From Larimichthys crocea (Eukaryota; Chordata; Actinopteri; Sciaenidae): DNA of 64,000 nucleotides. Below the pieces are notes generated by a model that had not been told where the DNA came from, ran no database searches, and saw only the letters and a list, made by a program, of their open reading frames with translations. The stretch spans positions 7,596,097 to 7,660,096 of the forward strand of contig NC_040012.1 of the NCBI RefSeq assembly GCF_000972845.2, in the 5' to 3' direction. Below, piece by piece: positions 26,456 to 39,225 of this stretch; positions within the stretch are counted from its first letter, which is position 1; every line of letters begins with the position of its first letter. Position numbers and translations under genes: made by a program.

Positions 26456-27567
26456 GTAGGTTTTTCACAATAAGGGCGCACACGCCGCACGGCGTACAAC
26501 AAAACAGCATATTAAAACACCAGGAGCCGCAATCAGCTACAAAGAATTGTATCAAAGAGCTTGTGTTTATCAATACCCGACCGCGAAGGAATGTTGCCAG
26601 GGAATTCAGTACCTTACCGCGCGTATCTCATTTTCTGAGCTTTATTTGCTTGTGGATTTTGATCCTGTGAAAAAAGAAGAAGCAGCGCAGCCTTTGAAGA
26701 TGAGAACAAAAACCAGGAGCAGCTGAGGCTAGCTTCAGGATCTCTTTTCCTCTACATGTCTTTTATGTAGCGGCCTGCCCAAGTCGCCACAGGCTTCTGT
26801 GGAATGAAGGAATCCTCCCTGCTTGATTCTGCATTTATTAGTGAGCTATGAGGGATGCATTATAGCCGCTCTGTTTAAATGCAAAGCAGTCGGGTGATGC
26901 TTGATGCTTGATCATCTTTTTGTTAACGTTATTTGTGGAGCTGTAACACTCTTCGGTCAATACATTTACAGTTTTTAGATAAGCAGTCTCTTCATTTCCA
27001 TCTAACGTCAACATTTTGTAATATTTCCAACCAACATACTGTAAGTTATAATTTTAGCAATACACTAAGGGATTTAGGTACTTTATTTGTTTGAAAGTTG
27101 AAGCTACTCTGTATGTAGAGTCATCTGTTTTTGCCTAATAATGTCTTCCCAAAGTAGTTTAGATCATTGCACAGTGAGTCCAAGCAGAGACATCAAAACA
27201 CAGTTTAGCATCCAAACAGAGTAACGTGCATGATGTACAGTCTGTAAAATATAGAATAAACTGTGACCGTATGAACAGTTTGATATGAGTAAACACTAAA
27301 TACAGTATTAAATGTTACAGTTACAATGTGGAAACTTGCACAGAGTAAAAAGACAAACAAACGCCCCAGCCAAGATTTCTTCTGACTTGGCTCCATCAAA
27401 CATATTCAGCAGTGGGAAGCCAGTGAGGGATCATGTCTGAAGTTGGCAGTACATGTTGAATGGTTTCGGGCATCTGATTGAATCTGGGGGGCAAAACTCT
27501 TTTAGTGTGTATGATTTAGTGATATCTAGAGATTGCAACCACCTTACGTCACCCTCTCCTTCCTAAC

Positions 27568-27830
27568 ATGAAGGACAAACAACGAAAATACAAAAAGGCC
27601 CGATCGTGAGCAAGTGTTTTGTTTTTCCATTCTGGGCTACTGTAGAAATATGATGGTTCAAAACGGGTGGAGGACCCTCTGTAGATGTTAAAGGCTCATT
27701 GTAAGGCAGCAAAATTAGAATGGTTATTATTTTCAGGTGATTATACACTAATGAAAGCATTAGTTACTCATGCTGTGTTCTATTTCTGCCATGTTCTATA
27801 AATAGAGGCTCCAAAATCTTACACAGTTGT
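27568..27830 (+). mobile_element. short inverted-repeat (MITE-like) element, copy 2, diverged
   Basis: This copy shares GGGCTACTGTAGA plus a following ATATGATGGTTCAA-like segment, TACACTAATGAAA and a C/T-rich TCTATTTCTGCCA stretch with copy 1, in the same order. Its terminal inverted repeats are eroded, and only a CTTACACAG-like right end remains. It is non-coding and probably old. Confidence 0.55.
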
Positions 27831-28109
27831 CGTGTTACAACAGTTTTCATCCACCAGGACCCTGAGATGTGAGAAGTACTGAACACTTGTGCCTGCTGTA
27901 AAACTCAATTTTACACTATCAACTCATCTGAGTCCTTTAAAGATTGCAGCCCTGAGATCTTTAGTCAGGCTTGTCAGCTCATGTTTACCGTATGTGCAGC
28001 TGCCCCAGCACCAAATCGAGAGGCCTGAGCAAGAAAGACAGAGCGATCGCTTTTTTAATCTTCTCTCAGGTACAATTCAGAAGGCCTTACTCAGGCTGCC
28101 ATTCTTTCA

Positions 28110-28145
28110 GCGGGCTAATTACAAACCCCTAATTATAATTAACAG
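28110..28145. promoter_or_regulatory. TAATTA-rich patch (possible homeodomain-binding cluster)
   Basis: Three ATTA/TAAT cores occur within about 35 bases (GCTAATTAC, CCTAATTATAATTAAC). This is the kind of text seen in vertebrate enhancers, but it also arises by chance in AT-rich introns. No conservation evidence is available here. Confidence 0.2.
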
Positions 28146-30147
28146 AGTGTCGTGAATGGGAGCGTCCATTGATTTAGCATGCTGGACTCCTCTTTTGTTT
28201 ACCGCCAGAAGGCATTCGCTCACCTTGTGACCAGATGAAAGAGATTTGTCTTTGGGGATATAAACTTTAGTTTGAGACCCGCTTTAATCTGTCTGTCTGA
28301 GCTGAGATGTCGCTGCACTAATGCTTTACAACCTAAAATATGTTGATTTCCAATATAATCCCCTTAGTATGAACTTTATTATTAAATCATGTGTTTTGTT
28401 ACAGACGTTTAGTTCTAAGGATCATTTATGTTTAATGAGACGCTCGAGAAAATCCATTAAAAAAAGAAATCAGCACCATTCATCAGCTCAGAGTTCAGCA
28501 CGTTGCACAAATGCACCTCAACACTAATTGAGGCATCCTTTGATCACAGCACAGCCTCTCCAAATCTAAACTTCGAGGTATACATTTCTTTCCCCACCTC
28601 GTCACTTCTCTTAAATCTCGCAGGACGTAAAGGACACTATAGTTCCTTCATGCGTGTCAAAAAATATGAATTGCAAAAGAAAAGGAGGTTTTGCGGAGGG
28701 CAGCAAACAGGGGAGATTATGATGCAGGTTTGAAATGAGATGCTGGCAGGATTTTTTTGAAGGTGTTTTTTCACCTCCACCTCAAGTGACATGAAATGCC
28801 TTTTGAAAAAATCCAAGGTGAAAGTAGCTTCCATTCAGATGAGCTGAGTTAAGCAGAGTCTGTTGGGATCTAAAGTCTGTTTTTGTACATTTCACAACAT
28901 TTCATAACATATCTAATGTCTTGGTTTTGAGGCATTGGTTCCTGGATGACCAAGGGGAAGACATGGGCTCATACTAAGTTAAACTAACTAAATATGACTT
29001 GTATAGTGTAAATAAAGTGTTTTAATGCCACCATACTAACCTTAATCTCACTAAAATTAAACTTGGATCCCTCTTTTATTAGTTGCTTCCCCTATCATTG
29101 TTACCGATTGATTAAAATTGTAGCACGGTGGGTTGTCAACATTTCTCGGGCATACCTGAAGCACTTTGAGAACCACAGGGCATATGTGGTGGTGATGCAT
29201 CACTGATTACATATAAAGAAATGTTTACCGTACTGGAAAAGAGTCCCTGAAGTCAAAAAAACTTGGAAACATAGTGTAGCTGATCAAGTCTATTGAAGAG
29301 TTTGCATTTTGTCAAGCAAAGACATGAATTTCACACCATAGTTAGATTTAATTTTTATGCTACCGCTCATGTTACAAGAGTAGCCATCACTTTTCTGGAG
29401 TGGTGGGTAGCTCATTTTGAAATTGAACACTTTATGAAATCAGTTTTAAAGCCCCCTATGAAACAGGGATTTGACAAGGGAGAAGACTGATTCGAAGCAT
29501 TACAGAGCAGAGACAGCATGAAGGCTTGATTTGATAACGCAATCTCGCATGCTGATTGGGTTTGGGAGGTAATAGAGCTCCAGACATTTGAGTTTCAAAC
29601 AGCAGATGTTTTGCTGTAATACGGGAAGGGGGTGGGTGGCGGGCTCCACTGGAAGATCACACGATAGTGCCGGGTTATGAAAAAATCAAGACGTAACAGA
29701 CGGCGAACGTCCGTTTCACTCCGGCATCCTGCAGTCACGCTGAAGTCAAATCTTATTTCAGATGGAGCTGGGCAGACATTGTCACCGTTAAGGAAAGCAG
29801 TCAGTTTTTCATATTTGTGTAATTGCTAATCGGTATAACATTTCCAACTTGGATTTGGCTTCTAATCTCTGAGGACGACACGCGTAGCCGGGAACAGTTT
29901 TTACCAGAGGGGACCACTGTTCCTTTAAGAGGATTAGTGAACTGTCTATCAGTCATGTCGTGTTTAACTAATGTTTGCAATGTTGCCCATCGTCAGGGCC
30001 AGAATACGCCTCCTCACTCCGTGGCATCGAAATAAATGTTTACATGCTTCTGCAGAAATAAATGATTTTGGATGCTTTCCTTATCATTCATAGCACAAAA
30101 TCAGCCCTTCTCTCTTTTCCTGCCATAACCTTTGCCTCGAGCGAGCT

Positions 30148-30167
30148 CACACACACACACACACACA
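30148..30167. repeat. (CA)10 microsatellite
   Basis: Ten CA units inside the FN3-4 intron. Confidence 0.9.
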
Positions 30168-33100
30168 TAGATAAACAGAAAAAAACTATAAAATACAGCA
30201 GTTTCCGGCATTGTAAGAAACATATTGAGGAGTTCCAGTGTAGTTTGTACCCTCTAGCATCAGATTATCTGTACTCAGCCATGGCCTGAAATCAGTTAAG
30301 TGATTTTCTACAGTCCTAAAATAAGCACCAACTTTCTTTGATCGCGGCATAGCAAACCCTAATAGCTGTGCCTAAACGTGACACAACTCACTGCTTTTTA
30401 CGATTTAATGGCAAATGTAATCTATGGCACCTTCTAATTTGTTTGCTTTATAGCTTTATGGACACCAGGGAAATATAAAGAGTGAGAAGACCGACACATG
30501 GAGGGAGGGATGCTGGGTCAGGAGAAGTGTGTTACTTACAACCGCTCTTAAATCAGGCATATAGGCATATAGAGCCAACCAATTGGTATTAGAGAGAGAG
30601 AGTGTGCGAGGCAGTGATTGAAATGCTCCCCGTACACCTTCTCTCATCGGCTCAAACAGCCTGGAGTTCTCCTCCTATCAGCCCACATGAAAAATAAATC
30701 TGAGTTTCAGGTCACAATCCAGTCGATTCCGAGTCAATCCGCCATAATTGGTTGGCGTCACATGGCGGCAGAGCTGAAATCTATCGGGCAGCGAGGCTGG
30801 AGGAGGCCTAATTGGTGTCAGCTCAGGTTGCACCGCTGCTGCAGGAATGCCGGTCTGCCCTGCCGGCCCCTCTGGCAGACCACTTTTAACAGCTTATAGC
30901 GTTCTTCTCGTACAGCCTCATCCCTCTTTCTCTCCTTGTCTTTCCGTCTTCTGCTCAGGTAGAGAAGTTGAGCGTTTCAGCACTTTTGGAATTAAGTGCA
31001 ATTATGCACCTTTCCGTTCGTTCGTTTCCTCTCCTGGGGTTTCCTTTTAATCCATGAGCTGTATCTTCGTGAGGGTTTAGCTGGCTATTACCACCTAGTA
31101 ACTAACATTTGTGTGTGCGTATTAATTAACTTGTCTCTCCAGCTTTAGTCATCACATTGTTAGACTATATAGCCGAGCTATGTAGCAAATTATCACAGCG
31201 GCCGACTGTCTAAAGTTTCTTTAGAACACCCGATAATTGTGATGTGGTTCATAAACGAGCGACAGAAGAGGTGGAGGATGAAGGACAAGCAAGTAATACT
31301 GGTGACATTTATCAGCCAGCGGCAGCTTAATGTTACAGGGCAGCCCCGTCTTCCTAGATATTACGTTTATATGTGACTAATTTGCAACAGCAAATATGTT
31401 TTCTGGGTAATAAGTTAATATACAAACAACGTGATAAAAATCATTAATCTGCTTCGTTTGATGTCGACATGAACAGTAACCAAACAGGGCCGTTGTTCTC
31501 TCCATGTCCTAATAAATACATAATCTGTATATTAAATGTTATGTTTTGAAAATTTAACACTATTAGATAGACTACTCTCGAGACGGGTAATCTTTTATAT
31601 AATATAAGTTTATTACAAACTCAAATAGTACAACAAACACTTGACCAAATATAAAATATAAAATAACCCTTTAACCTTCTATTACTTTTACTATTTTGCC
31701 ACTACATTATCGTTAAAAAATTAAAGGAGTAATAAGATTATGATGGAATTTTTATGTCCGTTTGTGAAAATGACGGACAGTGAGACATTTGCACGCAACC
31801 TCTGACTGTGACGCTAACAGAGGTCATCCAGCATGATGATCCTTGTACCGAAGTAACATTAAACGCAGAACTTACTTTGCTCACTTAAGTATTGTTACAC
31901 TGTGGTATTGCTACTTCTGCTTTGGTAAATTATCGTCATCAGCACGAATGCGAGTATCAATTCTCTGGTTGGCATCAGATCAAATTAAACATAATCTATA
32001 AAGTTGTTTTTTCTTTGTTCTCGCTGTCGAGGCATTGGTGTTTCTGTGTTGTTTGTTGGGTTTTTTTCGTTGCTCATTCACGTCATGCTAAATCAAGAAT
32101 GTGACTAAAATGACTCTGGTCTGTCAAACTGACTCATAATGTAAACTGTGAGTTCGGCATGTAGTGACAAGGTGTCAGCTGCTCAAAGGCACACTGACGT
32201 GACAGCAGTAATTACAGAAAAAAAACTCCCAGAATCGTTGCATTCTTAAATTGCCATCATTAAACTCTTGAGTCAGTTTTATATTTCATAAGCAGTTGAG
32301 GTGAAATTAGTATATGTGTATAACACAGAGGAGGGGTACTTATTAAATATTTTATAGGCAAACGGCAAGTTACTGCCGAGAAATGCTTTAAGAGAAACCA
32401 TTTAAGTGCGCGTTATTGTCGCTATCACTTAAAGAGATGAACAAAACATTTTTATTAAATTGAAAACGTATTGTGAGCTGCTTTCCTCGCTGCAGTGAAT
32501 ATTCAGAGGATGAGAAATAGCGATTCAGATTTCCACATTACAAACGTTCTTACCCTTGGAGCCTCATAGCCTTTGGCACTTGATATTTTGCCCGAGGATA
32601 GGAAGTCCTATTCACACTGCGTCTATCATTAAGTCATGGCACAGCCGCATCATCATATCATAAGAAGCCACCCGGGAGGGAGCCAGCTTTTGTTTTGATT
32701 TCCCTATCTGCAGATTGATTTGGAATATAAAGTACTAATATGGGTAAGCTCTGAGATAGTGTACATTACTACAGCAAGGCAAAAACAAAGACATTATTGT
32801 GGCCATAATTTGTACCAGACGTAGCTGAAAATGAAAAAAGAAGTTTCTCCTCAAACAATGCTTATCGTGTGTCCGTCAAGTGCTGTGATATGATTGACAG
32901 CCGCTCCCATCATAGCGCTCATCAGATCTGCAGCGTTTTGGTTGAGGGCCCCTCATCACTTATTTCTCTGCAGCTCTGCAGCTACTTAAGGGGCTCCCAC
33001 GTACCATCTCCACGTGCCCTTTGACCTCTGCTCTCAATAGGGGACAGTAATTAAAGGTTGATTTTCTTCTGCAGACTCTCAGCAGGATTAGATATTTCAT

Positions 33101-33539
33101 CACCTCCCAACCCAGCACTAAATGGGAGAGCCCCGAGGAATTGGGACACACCCACCAGGAGCAAAGGGGGATTTTCTAATGACACTGCAAGCACCTTATG
33201 ATAAACTGTAGGGTTAAAGAGCACATGCTGTACACACTAGGGGACACTTAATCATCCAGTACCAACCGCGGGGAACAATTGATCATCTCCGGGGCTGTTT
33301 GTACTGCGACTGTACAGCTTAAGAGTACAGCCACTACAGTGCAGATGGTTTTTTTTCTCATTTGTTGTTCTAATAATGTGAGCTAAGAAAAGAAATCTTC
33401 AGGGTCACTTGAGCTCCATATGGTGCCATTGTCATTTTACATGGCATAGTACAGTTAAATGAATGATTTGATAGATATGAATGCTTCGCAATGATCGAAT
33501 TGTTTGTTAATGATAGATAATAAATTGGAAAACTATTTT

Positions 33540-33765
33540 AGGGTGGAGGAAGGACTTGAAAATAAGAATACTATTTTTTTTTTTTGTATGCTGTGTACCT
33601 GTTGTATCACCATGTTTCTACAGTAATAGCCCAGAACAGACAAAACAAACACTGCCTCTAGAAAGGCAGATGTTTCACATCCAGCAGTGTGAGTAGAGGG
33701 GGCTGCAATCCACGACTGCACTGCCGGATTCCACTAAATCGTACACGCCGGCCCTTTTAAACTTG
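33540..33765 (-). mobile_element. short inverted-repeat (MITE-like) element, copy 3, minus strand
   Basis: Read on the minus strand, it begins AAAAGGGCCGGCGTGTACGA followed by TTTAGTGGAATCC. This aligns with the left end of copy 1 (GGACCACTGTGTGGGATT then TAGTGGCATC). It later contains CTGTAGAAACATGG, as in copy 1. The far end is not clear, so the copy may be 3'-truncated. Confidence 0.55.
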
Positions 33766-35457
33766 GCATTAATTTAACAATCTGCATTTGTTAATGTCAA
33801 GGTGTAACTACATGCAGAATGCATTGAGATCATAATGCAACTGGATCAGCCAGACCACATGTGAAGGTAGTGGAATAAATTTAGTCCGTACAACAAAAGC
33901 TACATGTTGTAAAAACGAATGACATAACCAGATACCGGGTGTAAATGCATGGACTGGTTGTCACCGTATCCAGATATAGATCTGATATTAATACCATGTG
34001 TCAAGGGGGGCTTATACAGTGTTTACATCCATTTCTTTTGACAGCATACAGCCTTCCACTTTACTCAGTTGCAACCTCCAGCTGCCGTTCGGTGGAATAA
34101 TATCGTGCATCGCTCACGTGATCGTTCATATTACAAATAAAATGACTCTCTCTTCAAATTTGCTCCATAGCGCCACCAATGGTTAAAAAATTAAGTACAA
34201 AAAAATGCCTCAAGAATGCACAAATCATTTATTTATTAATTCATCTTATCTTATTGTAACAAAAAAAGGTGCTAAAGTCAGAAACCATCCAACCAAAACC
34301 AGAGACCCAGTGTGCATTTCTGTCATACATTCATTCATCGAGCAGTCTTCTGCAAAAATAACTCGTTGTTTGCATGACTCTGTTGGAAATGGAACGCTAC
34401 TCTCTAATCACGGCTGGTTATTCTCCGTGGCAGCTGTAAACAGACTCTTTGTCACTCAGCGACTCAATAGATTTAACAGGTGGATGCGAGATGCATACTA
34501 ACGTGAGCGTCTATAAGACAGTCAGTCTCCCCCTCGAGCTAAGTGGCCCGCTCGGAGACAATGTCATCTCTGTCAGAGGCACAGAGGGCTGCAGTTTTGA
34601 TCCAGCTTAAACGCAAGGCTCGGACGGAGAGAGAGGAAATGGAAAGAGCCGTTAACCTTTTCAGTTGTTGAATAATGAAAATGCAAATAACGTCAGGGCC
34701 TGTCCGCATGTCACCGCTCATTTATCTCGCACTGTAGTTTTGAGCCTGTTCACTTTGAGAATTCGTTCTGGAGTTTTTATTTGATTATTTAGGAAACATA
34801 TATTGCAAATGAGCACGGTTATTGAAATGTATATTAATGTGATTGATGTGTAACTACTTTCTTTCTTCTTGTTATCTTATTGCTAAAGGCTTCACACTCT
34901 TACTCTTCCTATAACTGCTTCACCCCATGTAGCAGCGCCTAGGCTAATCAATTCTAGCTCGCAGCTTGTTTTCTGCCTCTTATCCGTCAAAATAAATCAT
35001 AGAAAGGTTTCGAAATGTTGTGCTTTCTTTCAGATCTCCTCTAGACTCTAAAGGTTAATCTCTGTTTCTATTGACTTTATGCACACACCACCAGGGACCT
35101 AAATGTTCACACACATTCAACGTCATTATTTATGTATCCTGAGATGAGCGCACATACATCATAGTACTTTGATTTCAAACTTTTAACGGCTGCATGAGAA
35201 ATGTATTTAAAAAATCTCTTCTGTGTGGTGTCTAAATAAAGAATAATTTCTAGAGACTTGGTGTACTCTGAGATCTGGAGCTTTTTAACATTCATTTCTG
35301 TGCCATTCATAAAGAAGGTTTTTTTTTCTTTTCTTTTCTCTACACTTTGTAATGCTAACAGGCAAAATAGAAAATGCCTGCATTGCCAATAGTATTCTGC
35401 GAGTGCCCGTTTGGCCCGTTGGAGTCTTTTCATTCTGTTTGTATCCTGTGTTTGCAG

Positions 35458-35731
35458 TGCGTACCAGGTGGTGGTGGAGGAGGAACGTCCACGCAGAGCA
35501 CGAGGCACAGCAGAAATCCTGCGCTGCTACCCAGTTCCCATTCACTTCCAGAACGCCACGCTCCTGAACTCCCAGTACTACTTCACTGCTCAGTTCCCTG
35601 CAGCTGGCATCCACTCGCCACAGCCTTTCACTGTGGGGGACAACAAGACCTACAACGGCTACTGGAACGCCCCTCTGCTGCCTCAGAAAAGCTACAGTAT
35701 CTACTACCAGGCTGTCAGCACAGCCAACGGG
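35458..35731 (+). CDS. ptprk: ptprk exon: FN3-4, main part, with furin-type site
   Basis: This 274-nt exon (phase 2 in, phase 0 out) continues the fourth FN3 repeat, from AYQVVVEEERPRRARGTAEI to the final YQAVSTANG. It has a basic motif RPRRAR at 35486-35503. R2B phosphatases are made as precursors and cut by a furin-type protease in this repeat, leaving two non-covalently associated chains, so this is the expected processing site. The block CYPVPIHFQNATLLNSQYYF is almost identical to human PTPRK as I remember it. Two sequons are present (NAT in FQNATL, NKT in GDNKTY). The acceptor is TTTGCAG and the donor GTGGGT. The final NG joins ETKIDC of the next exon directly in phase 0. Confidence 0.96.
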
Positions 35732-38192
35732 GTGGGTGTTCCTGGAGCTTTCGTGCTGCTCGTGCAATTTTTAAGTTGCAAAAGTACAAATGAGACATTA
35801 TTGGAAAAATCTGCATGATCTCTTCATGGAAAAACGAACAGTTTAACAGTTTATACATCTAAATAACTGCATTTTAAAGGGACATATAGTTAGAAATAGC
35901 TAGTTTTCAGATGAATACTTTACATATAAAACGTACAATGGTACATAAGCTTATAAAAGTTGATAGAATATGATGTGACGTTACAGATTAAACTACAGAA
36001 CTGTGTAAAATAGTTTATTTAGATATAAGGCAAAATATTTTTATACTCTCCATAATTTGTACATCTTAAATCCAAGACTTGTAATAGAGTATCATTCTGG
36101 TATTAGTACTTAAGGATTTGAGTACTTCTTACACCGCCGTTCATGAAGAGAGAAAACAATTGAGTCTGACTTCCTCGAGCACACGCTGTATGTTGTGTGT
36201 TTTGTGCCAGGGTGACATTTCTTTGTTTGACAGCGTGTCTTACAGTGCTGTGCTAATAATATGTACAGTACACCGTCTCAACTCAGCAAGTAAACAATTA
36301 GATCAGCCAACTAGAGAGAATGTCAAATTTGTGTGCTTAATTTAATGAACTACAAGCACTGACATGAGTAGAAATGCATACAACGCAAAGTGAGTTTATG
36401 TTTCGAGCTCTTTTATGGAGGATGTACTGCAGCATACTGCCATGCCTTCTTCTTCTTTAATGCTAAATATTATGGTGGGTTTAATGAGAAGCTGACTGAC
36501 AGATTGATTGACTTTGTGACCGAAAGGGACTAAAGTGGCTGAGCACAGAAATCCCTGACTCCACACAGTAACTGTTCACACATGCAGCACAATTGCATTT
36601 GGCCTCTGGTGGGGTGCACCAACAGCACTGTCTGCACCCTTAATAGGCTACAGCAGGGTCAAGCCGGGAATGCAGAGCTCTGTGCGGTGACAGGCACTCT
36701 CCCTCCATTACTGTTGCCCTGGTCTCCTGCCTTCTCCAATGGAGCTTCACGCCAAATGCCAGACAAGCCTTTGATCAACGGCATTTAAGGGAGGCAATCG
36801 TCCCAGCGGCGTCTAAGTGTGGGAGGCAGGCAACAACAACAGGGTTGCCGGTCGCGCAGGTCGAAGCCTCTGTCATCAAGTGGCACTTGGCGGGGCCCTC
36901 CCTCCAACGGTGCCGTGGCAGACAGCTCAATGGAGCCCTACTGATTGTGGTCCTGAATGAGAATCACCATAAATAGCCTCCTTGAGTAACACCAGCACGT
37001 CTTTAAGGAGGCAATAGAAATCGCACGTGTGGCAGGGCTGAATCCAATTAGCGAGTTTGCTCTTGAGAGTGAAGCATTGGAGGTCTGAAGCTTTTCCAGG
37101 GCGAATCAGTGAGTGGTATGAATCGGCTGATAGCACTCTTCCCCCGAACAAACAAAATGAAAGAGTCCCTTGTTGACGCGGAATAAAGCTCCGGCTATGT
37201 GATGGAGACATTTCTGACTTTCTATTCAGTGTTTTGATTTACAATGGCCAAATGCACTCTCTTTCATCAAGCCGTCAGCGTCAATAGAGAGGTAGAACTG
37301 CAAGCTTTAATTAATGCCTAATTATGTTTGTTTGGGCCTCTTAAATAAAATTAGCACTTAGAAAAGGTGAGTGCTATCCATACCTAGAATTTAGTTGTAG
37401 CCTTCTATTCAAATAAAAATCTAATCTCAATGTTTCCTCTCACAAAGGAACCATCGGACAGCTTTAAAAGCTGCAGTAATGTGAATACACATGCACCTGG
37501 GATCACATTAATGTTTTTTTCTCTCCTTCTCTCTTCATTATTCCTCTCGTGGCCTCTAAACGCCGTCCCTCCCATGTGTGCTCACTGCTCATTGGACAGC
37601 TTGGCTGGGTCAAAGACAGGGACACAGCACTCGTGTCTTTTGTGTTGTATTACTCATTGCCTCGCCGTTCCTGTCTGTGTCCTTTTTTTTTTGCTGTTCT
37701 CCAGACCATTGTTGACAACAAACTTCTTTGCCAACAGCGAGAGCAGTGTTGTTGTCGTCGTCGTGTGTGGTTTTTTTTTCCACGTTGTTGAAGGCTGTTG
37801 TCAGCCTGAGCTGAAACTCCATTACATATTCAGAAAGAGGCTCCCTGACGTGTCATTTTGGAGCCCTGCATGCTGGGTTGGTGTCGCTTGTCACAGGGCT
37901 CTGCTTTCTCCACAGTGGCTGACCACCTTGAGCCGCGGGCTGCCGACAGATCGCTGTTGGCTGACAAATCAGCAGCTCAGCACCACTAATCTGTGCTGTA
38001 GGCCCTCGCGCCTAACTGCGTTTTTGTGTCACAGTCATTGAGCTCAACAGATGAGAGGGGGGGACAGCGTGGAACTAGCCGAGCTGTCTTGTTGTAACCG
38101 TGGCGTCTTAGATAGGTGTTGTGTCTTTGTGCCGGTCATAATAAACTCTAATTCTAATTCTCTTCTCCTTCTTTTAATTTATGTCTGTACAG
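35732..38192 (+). other. intron between the FN3-4 and stem exons
   Basis: A 2.5-kb intron. Around 37306-37325 there is an ATTA-rich patch (TTTAATTAATGCCTAATTAT). The 203-aa open frame at 37430-38041 is pyrimidine- and T-rich, lacks any recognisable domain and is treated as non-coding. The acceptor is TATGTCTGTACAG. Confidence 0.87.
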
Positions 38193-38229
38193 GAAACCAA
38201 AATCGACTGTGTTCGAGTAGCAACCAAAG
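38193..38229 (+). CDS. ptprk: ptprk exon: membrane-proximal stem
   Basis: This is a very small (37-nt) core exon, phase 0 in and phase 1 out, encoding ETKIDCVRVATK plus the first base of the next glycine. Human PTPRK has, from memory, ETKIDCVQVATKG here. It connects FN3-4 to the juxta-membrane stem, the region in which ADAM-type shedding of R2B receptors is known to occur. The acceptor is CTGTACAG and the donor GTATGA. The exon is supported by exact phase fit on both sides and the match to the expected text. Confidence 0.93.
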
Positions 38230-38937
38230 GTATGAAAAGATCAGACTGTGTGACTCGTGATGTTTGCCGGATGTAACAGCTCTCACACGACTTCAGAGAA
38301 CTAACAAACTCGCTTAAAATCGACATCCTGACACTCACTCTCGTTAAGTTTCCGAGCTTTAGTGTCTATAAAAGACAAAAAAAAAGTGTGATATGGTCTC
38401 CACATGTTCTCGGTCGATACATTGACTAAGAACATGTGTTTTTCCATGACTGGGAGGCAGCCTATGTGCCCATTGAGGTCTGTAGGTACTTAGCTATGCT
38501 GCCTGTACGTTCTGCTCCACACGTTAAAGGTGATGAAGTCTAAGCACCATTGATCCGGGAGCAGAATTGATAAGGCCGGAGGGAGCCCTAGTCACACTCC
38601 GTTCTGGGCTATGGGAGGTCCTGTCACATGCCCCCCGACAATCTTTGTACATTGTGGAGTTTGCATGCAGCTCCGCTATGGATTTTTTCATAGAGTTTCA
38701 GATATCTCAATCTATAGGCTGAAGTAAAACGGCCTGTACTTGGAAGTAGAACGATCATATGAGCAATTTATCACCTGAAGGGATACGCTTAAACGTTCGA
38801 CATTAAGCTCACAAAGGTATGAACTTTTGTGTGACATGATTGCTGTTGCTGACTTGGAATTGTGAAATGCTTTCTAATACTGTGATGGGTTTTTTTCTAC
38901 CTCAGTGTTGCATGATGATGGGAATTGTTGGTGTGGC

Positions 38938-39006
38938 CTCTCTCTCTCTCTCTCTGTCTCTCTCTCTGTCTCTCTCTCTCTTTCTGTCTCTCTCTCCGTC
39001 TCTCTC
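38938..39006. repeat. (CT)n / CTGT low-complexity tract
   Basis: About 69 bases of TC dinucleotides with interspersed TG steps, which produce SLSLSL open frames. Intronic. Confidence 0.9.
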
Positions 39007-39199
39007 GACTGCATGCAATCCCGGATCCACTGACTCTACTCAGCCGCCATACTCGTGACTCAGCTCACAACCCCTTACATCCGCATCGCCCCAGCGGCCG
39101 GTGACAACCAACTAACAGGTCAGGACCCGAAGCTTTCTGCACATTCTCTGACCGTCTCGGTTGAGTTGAGCCGAAAACAAACGAGTGAAATTATTGCAC

Positions 39200-39225
39200 G
39201 TGTGTGTGTGTGTGTGTGTGTGTGT
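39200..39225. repeat. (GT)13 microsatellite
   Basis: Thirteen GT units (26 bases) in the same intron as the CT tract. Confidence 0.9.

Larger units (their letters stand above)
26456..35457 (+). other. intron inside FN3-4 (9 kb)
   Basis: A long AT-rich intron. It holds a diverged inverted-repeat element copy at about 27568-27830, a minus-strand copy at about 33540-33765, a (CA)10 at 30148-30167, and a homeodomain-type TAATTA-rich patch at 28110-28145. It ends in TGTGTTTGCAG. The remaining open frames are short and featureless, and I see nothing else. Confidence 0.87.

Noticed and set aside
37430..38041. 203-aa plus-strand open frame
   Set aside because: It has T- and C-rich composition and no recognisable domain, and it lies inside an intron of ptprk without exon-like borders.
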